A stretch of 64,000 nucleotides of DNA from Reticulitermes speratus (GCA_021186555.1 JAJKFL010000003.1:25439908-25503907), one strand, 5' to 3'; numbered from the stretch's first letter, positions 32,726 to 44,874 are shown. Translations and numbers: made by a program. The notes: generated by a model from the letters alone, not told the origin.

Positions 32726-33053
32726 GCATTTTATTGGGTGACCTTTGTTTTTTATCCATATTTTTATTTATGAAGTTTGGTTCCAGTAAATAAAATTTTT
32801 AGTGTATTGCTTTCAATCGTACTATAGCTATACTTTTAACGAATGAAATTCACGCATGTTGAAGACGTCAGTATTTTCCAATATTGTGATTTTAATACAT
32901 CAAAAATTCTGGAAATATTCGTGTAAATAAACAAGTGAGTGTAGGAATAATATTTATTTTCGTGTGCATTAACATTTTTTTGTTGTATATTTTTAAAAAT
33001 GCAAATTCGTGTACATTTTCCTGTCACCAACTGTTACACTGTTTTTCTTTCAG

Positions 33054-33144
33054 AACTGTCTTCAGCGTCAACAAGACACACGAGATTGTCACATCGCCCT
33101 TAATTAATAGCCTGGGGATGGAGAACACAGCTGCGTTCACAGTG
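33054..33144 (+). CDS. Candidate internal coding exon, gene not recognised
   Basis: A pyrimidine-rich acceptor (TGTTTTTCTTTCAG) precedes 33054, and the donor GTGAGT starts at 33145. The 91-base exon has one fully open frame, shared with an open frame that continues on both sides. It reads TVFSVNKTHEIVTSPLIN and then SLGMENTAAFTV. Its base composition is clearly less AT-rich than the DNA around it. If real, it enters with one base completing a split codon and leaves in phase 0. The terminal AAFTV resembles the start of a fasciclin-type FTVFAPT motif, but 30 residues are too few to name a family. No matching neighbour exon was found in the window. A decayed transposon ORF remains possible. Confidence 0.4.
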
Positions 33145-33754
33145 GTGAGTGTCTTTGTTTTGAGATAAAATCAGTTGGTTGTCCAGGTTTACTGGTAGGA
33201 CAGAAATATGTCCTGAATCATCTTCTGAGTTGAGTATAGAAGCCCTTTTAGCACACACTCATAATAAAAGTATTTATTTTAAATAGTTTAACTTAAACTG
33301 GATATTGTAATTGTGGTTACTAAAGATCATACATCAGTCATTATTTTAAAACAGCAAAAATGTAATAATATTTAATGATAGTAATATTATCTAACATTGA
33401 TTAGACAAGAAAATCATAGTGATACATGTGTGTGTACCATCCGCCATAATATTAAAAAGCCTTGGCATTTTATTGACTGGGCAAAATTATTTTTACATGT
33501 AATTCTGAAAATTAGCAGTGATTACTTCCCGAAAAATTATTACCAGATTGGTGCTGGTAATTGAAATGCAGTGTATTTTCAGTGAAGCAGGAACTTAATT
33601 TGGTATATTATTCACATGGACATCAGGTTAACATCCCATAATAAACTTAATTTCGTGAACACTTTTAAGGCTGGGAAGGAAACAATGAAAGTGCTTTTCC
33701 CTCCTGATTGCACAATATTTACACAAGAGCTCTACTTCTGAAGGTTCACGGCTT

Positions 33755-33905
33755 TTGGGATGTGACGCTTCGTCCTTGTGCGAGTACTTACCGATGTTTT
33801 GAATGATCTTTATTTTTTTCTTCTGGAGATGCTTTTACACTAAAGATGAAGGCACGTAGAACCTCCGAAATGTCGGGAGCTACTTGCCAAAAAACATAAC
33901 GTTAC
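33755..33905. mobile_element. Inverted pair with hammerhead-like motif
   Basis: The left arm reads GGGATGTGACGCTTCG then TTACCGATGTTTTGAA. On the right arm (plus strand) CTAAAGA, T, a GAAGG.../...CCTCC stem II, GAAAT, GTC and GGGAGCTACTTG follow. This is the hammerhead layout with G5 of CTGA changed to A. The two arms face each other as in the 60965 copy. Confidence 0.55.
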
Positions 33906-33989
33906 AGCTTAGAAGAATCACTTTTGTTGGGAGGTCAACAGGCTTGGCCACTTCGTTTTTGTTAGTTGCAGTTTTGAAGATGTAGATAA

Positions 33990-34155
33990 GTATGGGATAT
34001 TAATGGAGTGATAATGATACAGGGGAGCCTAAGTACTCGGAGAAAAACCTGTCTCGGGGCCACATAGTTCACCACAAATCACATTTTGAATGGTCCAGCC
34101 TCAACCCAGGCCGTCGCAGTGAGAAGCCAGTGACTATGCAATGGCACGACGTTGA
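33990..34155 (-). mobile_element. SINE-4 copy (tRNA-like)
   Basis: In reverse it shows AAGTACTCGGAGAAAAACC, CCACATAGTTCACCACAAAT, CAACCCAGGCCGTCG and GTGACTATGCAATGGCACG. The last two correspond to a decayed B box and A box. The same order occurs at 46080-46250, and a tail piece at 62822-62860. Confidence 0.6.
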
Positions 34156-34174
34156 AAGCATCAAATTGCATTTC

Positions 34175-34385
34175 AATAATATAACAGAAATTCGGTTATT
34201 ACCCTTCACTAAGCACCTACCTCTCCATTACAAAGAACAACACTTTAATGTTGTCAGGAAAATAACCGCCGTTTGTTCTGGGAATTACACGAACACATAA
34301 GCAGGCCTAAAGAGTGTGGGAAAAGTGCAGAGTTTAATGTTAATCGGGCTACAAAGGGTTAATTGATATTTCCATCACCAGACAG
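34175..34385 (-). repeat. Interspersed repeat family A copy
   Basis: The reverse complement contains TATGTGTTCGTGTAATTCC, CGGTTATTTTCCTGACAACA and TTGTTCTTTGTAATGGAGAG, all family A blocks in order. Confidence 0.6.
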
Positions 34386-34869
34386 CTAGAAGGAAGACCG
34401 CTTGTACTCCCAAGAGAGGTAGTCTGTGCGTGTTGTCTGCGTTATGACGTTGTACCATAAGGTTAACTTGTTCAGTGCACTTCTGTGGATTGTTCGTGGC
34501 GGCACTTTAACGTTTATAGATAGAAAACTGATTTCGTGCATGACTTTAGATTTTTATCGGCATCTTCCAGAGGTAAAAGCTCTCTTTAACTCCCCCCTAG
34601 AAACACTTCAAATACAAGACTCGATTCCCATTGCAGCTTGCCAGCAATTCTCATTCTTTAAGCAAACATACATACGTTAAATTGTAATGACTGGACATAA
34701 AAATAAAGTATATAACAATTTATTTAACTGTTCTTGTAATATGCATTTCGGTTTTACTTTGTTTTATGTTCGTGCAGGCCAAACGCTTCAAAAAAAAGAA
34801 AGTCAAAGAAAATAAAAGCCTTCTTCCAAGCGTACTTAAAAATTCAGTTGCTTTGTGCTTTATTAAGCA

Positions 34870-35015
34870 CTAGGCCATGAGACGTATGGGGGAGTGGAGG
34901 TTAGATTCAGGTATTATTAACCTTGGTACTAGGTACAGAATAATTTTTGCTTCTGTCTGGAATTGAACCCCCATTCTTCCATTCTTTCCAGCCTGTAGTT
35001 CATTCCGTATTGCGA
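34870..35015 (-). mobile_element. SINE-1 copy, internally deleted
   Basis: In reverse it shows GCCATGAGACGTATGGGGG, AGTGGAGGTTAGATTCAGG and TTGGTACTAGGTA. It then jumps to the head: TCTGGAATTGAACCCCCATTC and CCAGCCTGTAGTTCATTCC. The middle third is missing. Confidence 0.65.
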
Positions 35016-35274
35016 TATTACAGAAGCGTTTGTTATTTCAAGAACACACACTTATCTGTCTTCATAGGCAGATACGCGTACTAGAATGTAGGATGACAGG
35101 AACACACTATTCGGTATCAATAGTGGCATGCCAACGTATCTATTAACGGCGGAGAACTTTTGTTACAGAAAATATATTTACTGCTGAATATAGGGTTTTC
35201 CGAATTCGTCCTTCGCACACTTACGATGCCGTATAACCGACTTAGTTTACGTAATCATGGAGATTCAAGTCTTC

Positions 35275-35420
35275 TAAAATATTACACCGCGTGTACAGGA
35301 AATGTTTACCAACTTGTCGGAAAAGCGTAATGCTTGACCCTGAAGAGCACGTACCAAGCTACCCCGAAACGTTGGTAACTACTTTTCAGTCGACATGGCG
35401 CAACATCGAAGACTTGTACC
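35275..35420. mobile_element. Close inverted pair with hammerhead motif
   Basis: The left piece (ATTACACCGCGTGTACAGG and TTTACCAACTTGTCGG, to about 35325) is the reverse of the right piece. The right piece has CTGAAGA (35340-35346), GCACGTACC..., CCCC, GAAAC, GTT, GGTAAC and ACATGGCGCAACAT. The core residues CTGAAGA and GAAA are intact, with GTT as a possible cleavage triplet. Stem I (ACC/GGT) is short and stem II is poor. Same type as 19182. Confidence 0.55.
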
Positions 35421-35599
35421 TTCAGCAACACCGTCGTGAGAACCTTAAATCTTGCGTTGAGAGAATTTTGTTAAATAAACTACAAAACAATATAGTACAG
35501 GAATATTACTAAGTGGTTTGGCACGAACCTTTCAGAGGAAACCGCTGCCGCCGTGTTCAGAGTAGCTGAAATTAGAGGAAGGATGTTTCTCCGAAACTT

Positions 35600-35645
35600 T
35601 GGTATTTATATTCCAGAATACACGGCGTCACAACCCAAATGATCG
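35600..35645 (+). repeat. Solo arm with CTCCGAAAC...ACGGCGTCACA
   Basis: TTTCTCCGAAACTTTGGTA followed by TATTCCAGAATACACGGCG and TCACAACCC is the right-arm signature seen at 61120-61160. It lacks CTGANGA. Confidence 0.5.
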
Positions 35646-36404
35646 CAATGTGAATAATGCAGGCAGGTCTGCCTCGAATGTGACAAATTGACCGGAGTGG
35701 TAATCGAACTCTCTGTAACTCTTTGTTTTTTGGCGCTACAGATCAAAGCGGCAGAGGGGTTCTCACTAACTGGATTTGTGACTCATGTACGTATGTAAGC
35801 ACTTGGTAGGACTTTTTGGACGGAGGATCGGCTCGTCTCAATCCCTGTATGTACACAGGATAACAAAACACTAAGTATGAACCAAATTCTGCAGCTGGAT
35901 TCAGACTTCACTTAATCAGAGACAAGACGTTAGTTTTCCTGTAAAATGCAAACAGCATCTTACGTGACGCTACGGATAAGAACGCATACATAAAACTGCA
36001 CGATGTCTAATTTTTCTAGTGTGATGCTTACCGGCCGTCAATCCATGTTCTTATTCAAGAACAGAGCATCCTGCCTTCCACAGCCCATTTTATGTTCTTT
36101 TTTATTCACAAGATTGCTGGTAATCACTGTCCCGGTATCCAGCCTATTTATTAATATTTAATTGTTGCTTAGCCCGAATGACTTATTGCTCTTTCCTCAT
36201 GCAGCTCAAGAGACGGAAGTGATTAATAATGGAGAGGTTAGGAAAGATTTACGTTAAATAGGAATTCCTTAGTGCGAACAGCAAAGGAATTTGGTGTAAT
36301 GTTCTGGCATGTGGCATAATAGTGCTCTGTTGAAATATCGACTGATTTTGTAATTTAGTAGAAAGACCAGATAAGTTTTCCTGGGCACGTCAAGAAAAAA
36401 TATG

Positions 36405-36570
36405 CTGGAGTGGAGGTATAGCTCCACGTATTTTCAAGCCCTGTACTAGATGGAAGTAAGTGGTTACTTTCACCCGCTGCCGTCTTACACTAGTGGAAAG
36501 AACCCGCCCTCCCCATTGAGTAGCAGGCTGAGTGGACCGGGAATCGAAACACATTTCCTCCAAAACCAGA
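36405..36570 (-). mobile_element. SINE-1 copy, 5' part decayed
   Basis: In reverse it shows TGCTGGAGTGGAGGTATAGC, CCTGTACTAGATGGAAG, TTCACCCGCTGCCG, TGAGTAGCAGGCTGAGTGG and ACCGGGAATCGAAACACATT (the B-box region). Confidence 0.7.
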
Positions 36571-36939
36571 TAAGTAGGTCCATAATTTCAAGCAGCGTAA
36601 TATTAATATCATGTCTGTCACGTGACTTCAGTAAGCATCTCCTTTATTAAGGACATGATAAAATGGACAACTGGAACTGAGTACCTGAATGAGGCGATGA
36701 CACAGATTGCTGTAAAATGACTACACTGAGGGTCTGAGTCAGGTAATCAAGCAGACTGCAGTATATAGACTAGAACAGATGACATAAATCAGGCGATGAC
36801 TCATATTGCAGTATAACTACCAGAAATTCGCTGGAACACATAAGAATTCGTAATTTAAATTTTTAATGAATACTTGTGTGTGTTTTTATCAAATCTTGTG
36901 AAATTTCCAGATATGAGGTTCTCATAGCGGTTCGGTGAA

Positions 36940-37100
36940 AGTCAAGTCTTCTGGAACCTGACGCCATGTTGACGGCAAAGAGTTACTGACCTATCGGAGA
37001 AGCTTTTTGCCTCCACCTTCAGGATGTAAGCAGTTACTCATTAAAATACGTCGATGCATATTTACCAGTCCACACGGCGTCCTATGAGAGAAGAATCGGA
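36940..37100. mobile_element. Inverted pair with hammerhead-like motif
   Basis: Minus strand: TTACATC, CTGAAGG, T, GGAGGC...GCTTCTCC stem II, GATAG (for GAAAC), GTC, AGTAAC. The right arm at 37045-37095 (TACGTCGATGCATATTTACC and CACACGGCGTCC) mirrors the left arm GGAACCTGACGCCATG. A9 and two GAAA positions are lost. Confidence 0.55.
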
Positions 37101-39635
37101 TCTGACATTACCAAATTAATCTTCACAAGAACCAATATGTTCCTGCATCTTATCTAAATATCGGAAGTATTACGTCATAAGAAATTGTAATTTTATCTGT
37201 TGCCTCACTTGTGGGTGAAAGTTTGCTTCTTAAATTAAAGGAAAAACAGACTTATGTGTGACACAGAACAGAAGGCAGGGAAATTTTTCTGGACTTAACA
37301 GGAACTGATAGGAGACTGGAGAAAACTGCATAGCAAGGAGCGTCATGTCGAGAAACTTGAGATTATTTGCAAATAGAGCGCACATTTGGCGAGATTAGAA
37401 ATTTATATGCCATATATAATCCGAAGACCTGGGGAGAAAATATCGTATTTGAGATTTAGTATTTTTGGGAATACAATATCTAAGCGGTTTCAAATCGCGT
37501 GTGGCGAGCGCCTTTACTTATTGTGATGAATGAAATTTCTGATTTCATAAAGGATAAGTTGACCGGATATTCACTTCTTAAAAGTCTTCCAAAGAGCTAG
37601 CAATCAAAATGAGGATATCTTCCATTAGGCCAACGTAATACCCTTGTATGAGTGAGGGAGTGAGTCACACTCCGATTACCACGGTTGTGATACAGGTTGA
37701 GACACTTTTGTTCCTGTGATGTATGCGCTGAGGCCGAAGAAACAGTTTTTGTAATTGAGATAGAATGTGTGTTTGTAAGGTACGATCTGTAGCTGAGAAA
37801 ACGGCTAAGAATAGAGCATGTAATATAATCTAGCGCAACCAAACTGCAGCTATCCAACAGGTGAAACCAACGCTTGCCTTCCTCTACGAATAATTTCATC
37901 TATTAAATAATTAATCAAGGAATTCGTATGTAGAACAGAGTAGATGGTCAACCGTTTATTCTACTTCCTCACGTACCTCACAGAGAACATTGTGTTGCGG
38001 TAAGCATGAAAATCCCGGCCTAGAAACCTGTCGATGCTCTACTTTCTTTACAAAACCGCCCAAGTTTTATTATATCCCACCTTTCAATTACTACACAGTT
38101 GCTCAATACAAACTGAAGTATTTCTGTACAATGTAGCAACAGTTTGAAACTCGACCATGATTTTGTCATTTTAGCAGTGCCCGTCCTCGGTGTGAAAGCA
38201 ACCCCGTTCAATCTTTATTTTAAGGAGTGATGTCATCTCATTAACATGTCAACGCAGGAACCATAACAATGCCGTTGTGCAACACAGTAAATACCTAATT
38301 GTCTCTTCTGCTTTCTGTCTTAGTTCAGGGAGAACTTGAAAACCCAATAAACATGGAAAGCCCGGCCTAGAACATATTTGATGTGCAAATGTTTCTTCGA
38401 GAACCCTGTAAAATGGAATATAAGCCCACATCCCCTAGAAAGACTTTGATCATATTTGGCAAGAATATTTCATACTTATCCTAAAAATAATCCCAAAATA
38501 TCGAGATCTTTTCTTTATTTTTTGGTGAGTTATTGCTGTCATAAACAGTGAGACAGACATGCGCTATACTATATTATATAGAACATACACTTCCAATTTA
38601 CTCTTTATCTGATGGGGATGTCAGGAGCGGAAGAAGTGTGAACTCACGCGTAGGCGTATATGATAAAATCTTGAATATTTGGCGACTGCTCTGTACCAGG
38701 AACTTTTCCTTACGTGTCCTCAGTAGACAATTACTGGCCCTTCAAATCGTTTGCTGATTTGTAAAGGTACATTTTATACACAAAATTGTTTTATAGATAA
38801 CGTATATATAAATGGAATATGAATTGAATATTGAACGTATCTTTGTGGAAATATTAAAAATTCGGTCTACAAGATTTCACAGACTTTTTATTATACTTAT
38901 CTGACAAAAGCCTCTCTCTTCAGAAAAATGAATCAAAAATTTTGAACACAAAATTCTATAACATATTTCTTGACGAAAAAGAGAAGTACCCCTTCTTCGC
39001 CCAGGGTATCGTTGTCTTCCACGTTCACACCATACTCTCTAGCAGCTAAAACTGTCAAGAGTGTGTGTGGCACTCAGACTAATAAATTATACATTTACTC
39101 GTATAATTGACAAAAGATTGGGAATGAAGTTTCGATTCACATCCTAGAACCCTCACGCCATAACTGCACGGCGCTTGGACAGTCGTGAAGTAAATTTTAT
39201 GACATTTTCGTGTGTTCTCCGTTGGGTTCGTAGTAGGCAACGTGGAATAAAGAAGTTACATTAATATATAATAGATGAGCCAGTGTTTTGATCAAGTGTT
39301 TTCACAGCGTCACTTTTGTGGTGTGTTCGTTTCTCGTACTGTGATTGGCTGTGTTTGGGAAAATCTGCGTTATCTTTTTTTACTTCAACTCCCTCCCCTA
39401 TAAGAAGCAGCTAAATGTCGTACCTACATGAATAGACACGTTATTTTTCTTACTGCTAAGAATTTATTCTACCAACATATTTTCAAACGTTAAGAAAATC
39501 TTCTGAGATACAGAATTACATAACTTGGACCATTTAACAAGCTTAAAGTACCACTGCTATCATTTATGCTCTACACGTATAAAATAAATTGAAGTGTGAA
39601 GATAAAAAGTAGGGAAGAAGTACAAGATGAGACGG
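37101..39635. other. Non-coding stretch
   Basis: No supported feature. Similar phrases around 38010-38030 and 38350-38370 (CCCGGCCTAGAA) suggest a small local duplication or repeat, but it is too short to classify. Confidence 0.45.
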
Positions 39636-39653
39636 AGAGAGAGAGAGAGAGAA
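39636..39653. repeat. (GA)n microsatellite
   Basis: Nine GA units after GACG. Confidence 0.85.
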
Positions 39654-39739
39654 AATAAATGGGAGGGAAGTACAAAAAGAAATGCATGTGATACAAATCC
39701 GTGCACTGGTACGTCTTCCCCTCTCTTTCACGTCTGTTT

Positions 39740-40174
39740 TCATTCCTGCAGAAAGAGAAGACGAAGTATTCTCATTCCAGACTCATGAGAAGGTCTCATT
39801 CCAATTATAAATTTGAAGTCTTGAATCCAGTTTAGGGGATTCGGTATTGACATCCATCTCAAGAATAGCACGACATTCCCAAAGGCAAAGAATATCTTGA
39901 CAAAGTTTGTACAAAATACTTTATTCGTCATTAATTCTTTTCCTTGGGGGAGGGTTATGTTGGAAGGCAACGTTCTGTGTCCCTTGGCAATATGTATCAA
40001 ATAAATAGTTCTATTATAGATCTGGGGAGTTTTGTGCGAATTTTTTTTTTTGAAGAAATAAAAGTCAATGGGTCTGGTATGTATAACAAGAATTTGCATT
40101 TTCCTTTGGAAAACCGTCATTTTGAAAAGTTTCTCGGACATATTGAATGACTTATCCGAAGCGTCAGTGTTCAT
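39740..40174 (-). CDS. Open frame of 144 codons, unrecognised, probably chance or a fossil
   Basis: This is one of the two longest uninterrupted frames here. It begins MNTDASDKSFNMSEKLFK and contains a lysine-rich centre and WMSIPNPLNWIQDFKF near the C-terminus. No domain, signal peptide or repeated motif is recognised. There is no promoter evidence and the surrounding DNA is ordinary AT-rich sequence in which a frame of this length can occur by chance. Confidence 0.15.
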   Translation of the reverse strand: MNTDASDKSFNMSEKLFKMTVFQRKMQILVIHTRPIDFYFFKKKNSHKTPQIYNRTIYLIHIAKGHRTLPSNITLPQGKELMTNKVFCTNFVKIFFAFGNVVLFLRWMSIPNPLNWIQDFKFIIGMRPSHESGMRILRLLFLQE

Positions 40175-41025
40175 TTCTCACTTATCTTTCACATGACGAC
40201 GTTTTCACTATCTCCAAGTACATAACATAGAGTAACATAATGGTTAGGGAATATTGGATTGAAAAGGATGTAGAAGGAAGCAGTCATTGCTTACTTTGAG
40301 GCATTATGTCTGCTTTTGTCTGGAGAGGATAAGGAAAATCACGGAAAGTCACATATTATTGCCAACTTTGGGAAGAATTTTGAACCCAGGACCTACGGAA
40401 AACTAAACAAAAGTGCTAACCGCTATAGCGCATCGTTCTATCTGGCCCTCCTGTTGGCCTGTTCAACTGCTACAGACCACAATATTTATATCCTTTTCTG
40501 TTTTATAATGTGATATTTTCGCAGTGGTAATTAATTGAACCACTTCTAAATGCGAGGCAATACCTCTGCTTCTTTTTCTCTTATGTTACTTTTTATATCC
40601 CGTACACCTTGTTTTGTCTGCTTGGTTAATCTGTAAGCAAGAACGCATGTGGAGTCGCAACGTATTTCCGCTGCTAAGTAACGAATGACATATGGGTGGA
40701 CATTTTTGAGTGATTATTTTTCATATTTCAGTTGGCTTGGCGTCGGTTAGCGTTCTGAAGCGGCCGATTTACACCGCGAGATGCATATCGGTGTTCCTGT
40801 CATGTTCCTTTTTCTTTTAAGTTTCTGGTTAAACAAATGACAAGAGACATTTGTTGGCTCTTACACTGTGGTCACCAAGCGACAAGGAATAAAGTTGGAA
40901 TCCAAACACCGTCACTACGAAATTGAAGAGCAAAGAAGTTAATTAATAGATTAATTATTAGATGGAAGGGGTAAAAAGAAAAGTGTCGTTATTAAAGAAA
41001 TGAAGTATCTGGAGTAGTTCAGTAA
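40175..41025. other. Non-coding stretch
   Basis: No supported feature. Confidence 0.5.
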
Positions 41026-41029
41026 AGGT

Positions 41030-41245
41030 ACTGACTAGGCTAAAACGGGAAGACATTGGTTTGACTCCCGGCAGAGATTTTATTTTTATTTCCTCTCCAC
41101 TATATTTACATCAGCTGTGAGACCCACTTAGTCTCCACTCCATTTGGTACCGTGGATAAAGCGGCTGTAACGTGAAGCTGACTAATCTCTTCCCACTAGT
41201 ATCTAGGGTAAGAATGTGTAGAGCTACTCGCATAAGTTTAATCTC
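41030..41245 (+). mobile_element. SINE-1 copy, plus orientation
   Basis: The head contains GGTTTGACTCCCGGCAG (B box). The body reads GAGACCCACTTAGTCTCC, TAACGTGAAGCTGACTAATC and GGGTAAGAATGTGTAGAGC. It faces the next copy across about 300 bases. Confidence 0.7.
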
Positions 41246-41544
41246 CTATGCATCTTCATGGAGTTGTGCTTAAATTCAGCATAGGGCAATCTTATCTCTT
41301 AACTGAAGATGGACATATGCAGACAGGATTACTTATAATCGAAATAAAAATATAGTTACAGAAGGAAAACAAGAATATAGAAATCGTTTTTGCACTCTGA
41401 TCTGTTTAACCCTCACACTTCGTCTTCATGAGAAAGACCAAGAAGTTAAAATTGTTTCGGGAAATAATTGCGGAGGTTCTAAAGTTACGGCAGGTGGTAC
41501 TTATAGTTCCCACTGCGATTGAGAGGCTAAAGGTAAAATTGCCT

Positions 41545-41820
41545 CTTTACATGCCATTAAGGCATATGGGGGAGTGGAACATAGTTGTATATATTCCTAG
41601 CACAGGCAATAGTTGTGAGTGGTCAAGTTGACTTCCCAACCGCTTTAATCCAGGTGAAGGAGCCTCCTTACTCATTAAATAAGAAGTATGGTGGGCCCCA
41701 AAATCGGTCTAGACTCTTTGGAAAGAAATAACACTCTTGTCACCGCCGGTAATCGATTCACGATTTCACAGTTGTCCAGCCTGTAACTCAGTAACACTAC
41801 ATCGACTGAGTGTTCCGGAG
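41545..41820 (-). mobile_element. SINE-1 copy, minus orientation, full length
   Basis: In reverse it shows GCCATTAAGGCATATGGGGG, AGTGGTCAAGTTGACTTCCC, GGTGGGCCCCAAAATCGGTC, GCCGGTAATCGATTCACG and CCAGCCTGTAACTCAGTAAC. With the copy at 41030 it forms an inverted pair. Confidence 0.75.
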
Positions 41821-42010
41821 GTTTAGAAGGATAATTAAACAAGCTGGAGGACATTACTCGCTTTGATTGATTCGATGTTAGTATTTACTATTAACATGTA
41901 ATCAAAGTTTTTTCTGACAGAAAATACACCTGTTATTGACAAAGTAGAAGTTCCTGATTTTGTTCCGAAGTCAGGATCTCTTGTATTACTTGTACTATAT
42001 TTCCAATCCT

Positions 42011-42022
42011 CCCCCCCCCCCC
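42011..42022. repeat. Poly-C tract, 12 bases
   Basis: An uninterrupted C run. Confidence 0.85.
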
Positions 42023-42845
42023 TTTTCTTACGTTATACCTATTTGTCTGGCTTTGTTGCCATCAAACTTCTGATAATCAACGTCATTCTACCAATCAACG
42101 CCCCCGCAAATCTCTGGTGAACTACACCACCAACGTTATTTCCTCCCTTCTACGCAGAACCACTCAGACCTTAAAACCACATCGTTCTATGATCATCAGC
42201 AGGAAATCAGCTTGCCCTCAGTCATTGGGAACTGTTATATGTATTTTACCGTTGTTCGCTGAGAAGAAATATCATTAAACAAGGGGTGAATAAACATAAC
42301 CAGGATGTGCCAGTAATATCTGAGTATTCTTAGCTTCAAAGGTACACATAGATGAGGAATTCTGGCTTCTTCAATCGCTTCTCTATAATTATCTATAAAT
42401 GTGTAAGACTTAAAGCGTTGGGCAAAAGTTACGGTTTCGTATTTTTTTACACATCTATTCGAAATATTTCTTGCTGTAAGAAATACTTTTCTGTCGACAT
42501 AAGTGTAGATATGCATGTAGACTTTTAGGTAAAGTGTCTGTTATATTCGTGTTTAACTAGAATTGGAATGAGTTAAAATATTATGTGGAACCTGACAAAT
42601 ATTAAATGTAAGTGATATACTTTAAGTTTTACTCGTGTTATTGAATGCAGACAGACAGATAAGTAAACAGACGTATCCAGTGTAACGGGCGCTTTTGCAA
42701 CATTTCTTTCATAATAACAAGAAATCGGAAATAATTGAGGCTGGTAGTGAAAGTGAATACAGGGTAAATTACAAGAAAGAATGTAGAGATTGATAATGTG
42801 CAGAATAAGAAACGGTTTAAGGTTCTTTTACTTCAATAATTGTGA

Positions 42846-43010
42846 GACGGGATAGCTCAGTAGATATAGTGACTGACCAACTGCAACGACTGAAGGTAAA
42901 TTTCCTGTCTAGAGAACCACAAATAGGCTTATTTAGTGGTTGTTAAGAACTAATTTCCTGACAATCAATAGGCCGAAAAGTGAGGCTGAATAATAACCTC
43001 ACCCATTTCA
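42846..43010 (+). mobile_element. SINE-1-like tRNA head with diverged body
   Basis: GACGGGATAGCTCAGTAGATA is a good A-box region (TAGCTCAGTAGA). It is followed by TAGTGACTGACCAACTG. The B box is lost. The end GTGAGGCTGAATAATAACCTCAC forms a small hairpin. Confidence 0.5.
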
Positions 43011-44785
43011 AAATACATGTCCATTATTTCGTGATATGTGATTGAGTATAGCGAGAACTTTACTTTGATAATTGTGCCTAAGTTATGTTCTATTTGTTTG
43101 TCTGATTCGCATTATTTATTTTTATACACATACGTTGCAGGTAAGTTTGAATACATGTGGAACCGGCATAGGGAAGTCGTCGTAGTGTTTTTCGATTCCT
43201 GAATACAAAGTAGTAGTTGTCTACATAAAGGCGAAGGAATCGCTTGGCGAGTTCGACGTTGACTGCGTTTGAAAGCAATTGTGGACAGTTTATAGCAGTT
43301 GTTGGCAATACATTCGTAACATTTTCCGCGATACTAATTCTCTTATATTTGTTTGTTGATAATACTTCACATGCGTATTTGCTAGCAGTCCTCATGTCAC
43401 TGCACGTACAGTCAATATAATTTCCGGTGGGAGAAACAGAATGCATGTAATCAGCTATAAATACAAGGTGATATATTCTGTCAGCAGTTTAGAATACACC
43501 ACTGCCACCCTAGATTCACTTGAGAAAATTATGTAAATACCTAGAGTAAAACGATTTGCTTCCTGACCTGGCTGAATCAAACCCTCGGATGATGCAGCTG
43601 TAATAGGCAACACTGACGTAACATAGGATGCTCTAATCATATGAGCGGAGCTACTGACAGAGTCTTTAAATAAGCCTTAAATATGTAAATGAGACAACTG
43701 GAAATGAGTGGTGAAATTTACGCGAAGGCGGCTTTACCCACGGTGGCTGGGAAGGCCGCAGAAGGATCTGGATTTGATGATAAATAAAATAAATCGCGTG
43801 TCTGCCGAGAATTACATTGTTCTCGACTAGCTTAGCATTTGACTTGTTAACAGTTACTGAGCTCTCAGATATGAAGGAATAATCACCACCGTATTTCCTA
43901 TTCACGCCATCTTCGTGTGCTTTACATGGGTAGAACATGTAGCATGTTGACGGAAATTAAAAGTACGTATCTAAATTTATTCGGAAAACCTGAAGTGTGG
44001 AATTGGTAGACTTAAGCTTACGTGATGACATAAGTAAAATGGATTTTAGAGCAACAGTACGTGATGGTTTGGAATGGAGTCAGGTGGCTCAGTGTAGGAT
44101 CCATAACGTGCTTGTTTGAACACACTAATAAACCTTCATGTTTCTTGAAGGCAATGAATTTCTTACACAGCCTCTTGCCTACTGCTTTCTCGGGAAGGAC
44201 ATTTTCCTAGACAATATTATGAGAAACAGCAGCGTCTAGCTTTGTGCCTGATACATGGACAGATTAAAAGTGCATACAAAATTGTAGTAGAATGCTCTGA
44301 AAAAAGAGACATTTGTTTGGAAAGTTGCAATTAGATGGGACTCTACTAGGGCTATTAAAATTTTGAAACCTAAAATTCATGTAAATAACACTTTAAAATT
44401 CACTTCGTGTATCACAGAACGTGCACTTCCACGACAAAGTGTATTGGGTTAATGTTATCAAGGGGGAGGATATTTACGTATTCAGAGAGCCTTTCCACAT
44501 TCCACACTGTGGGGGTAAAATGTAAACATTGTAATATTATAGTAGGTGGTACCTCTTGCTATCATTGTGTTCAAAAGGTTAACGCATGTTTTAAATTACG
44601 ATAATATAGTGTGAAGGTGCTGACTGAGGTTCTATAAGAAGAAAGGAATTTCTTCAACATGTGAGCCACTGTCAGTCTCTAAATATACACTCTGCTCCTT
44701 GAAGTTAGCAATAGAAATGTACTTCATGAGATTCTTCAAAGCGGAATGACGATGCGAGGTGTGAGCTTATAAAGGCCGTAACGAT
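43011..44785. other. Non-coding stretch with a possible SINE scrap
   Basis: At about 43725-43830 a GGCTTTACCCACGGTGGCTGG block followed by CTGCCGAGAATTACATTG resembles SINE-1 in reverse but is too decayed to call. The 118-codon minus frame at 43090-43446 is unrecognised. Confidence 0.4.
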
Positions 44786-44789
44786 AAAG

Positions 44790-44870
44790 TTTATCGTCTT
44801 TTGGAGTATGACGCCATGTGCTTGATAGAAATTTACTGACGTTTCGGAGGAACGTAGGTGGACAGATTTC
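44790..44870 (-). repeat. Penelope-like arm with GAAAC-GTC-AGTAA end
   Basis: The minus strand reads TTCCTCCGAAACGTCAGTAA, ATTTCTATCAAGCACATGG and CGTCATAC. This is the 3' half of the hammerhead layout (GAAAC, GTC, stem I strand). The CTGANGA half is missing. Confidence 0.6.
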
Positions 44871-44874
44871 ACAA

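Noticed and set aside
33054-33144. A fasciclin-domain exon
   Set aside because: Only AAFTV resembles the FAS1 motif; the rest cannot be matched, so no family is named.
41250-41320. Another hammerhead (CTGAAGATGG near 41301)
   Set aside because: No GAAA partner, no stem II and no stem I could be traced.
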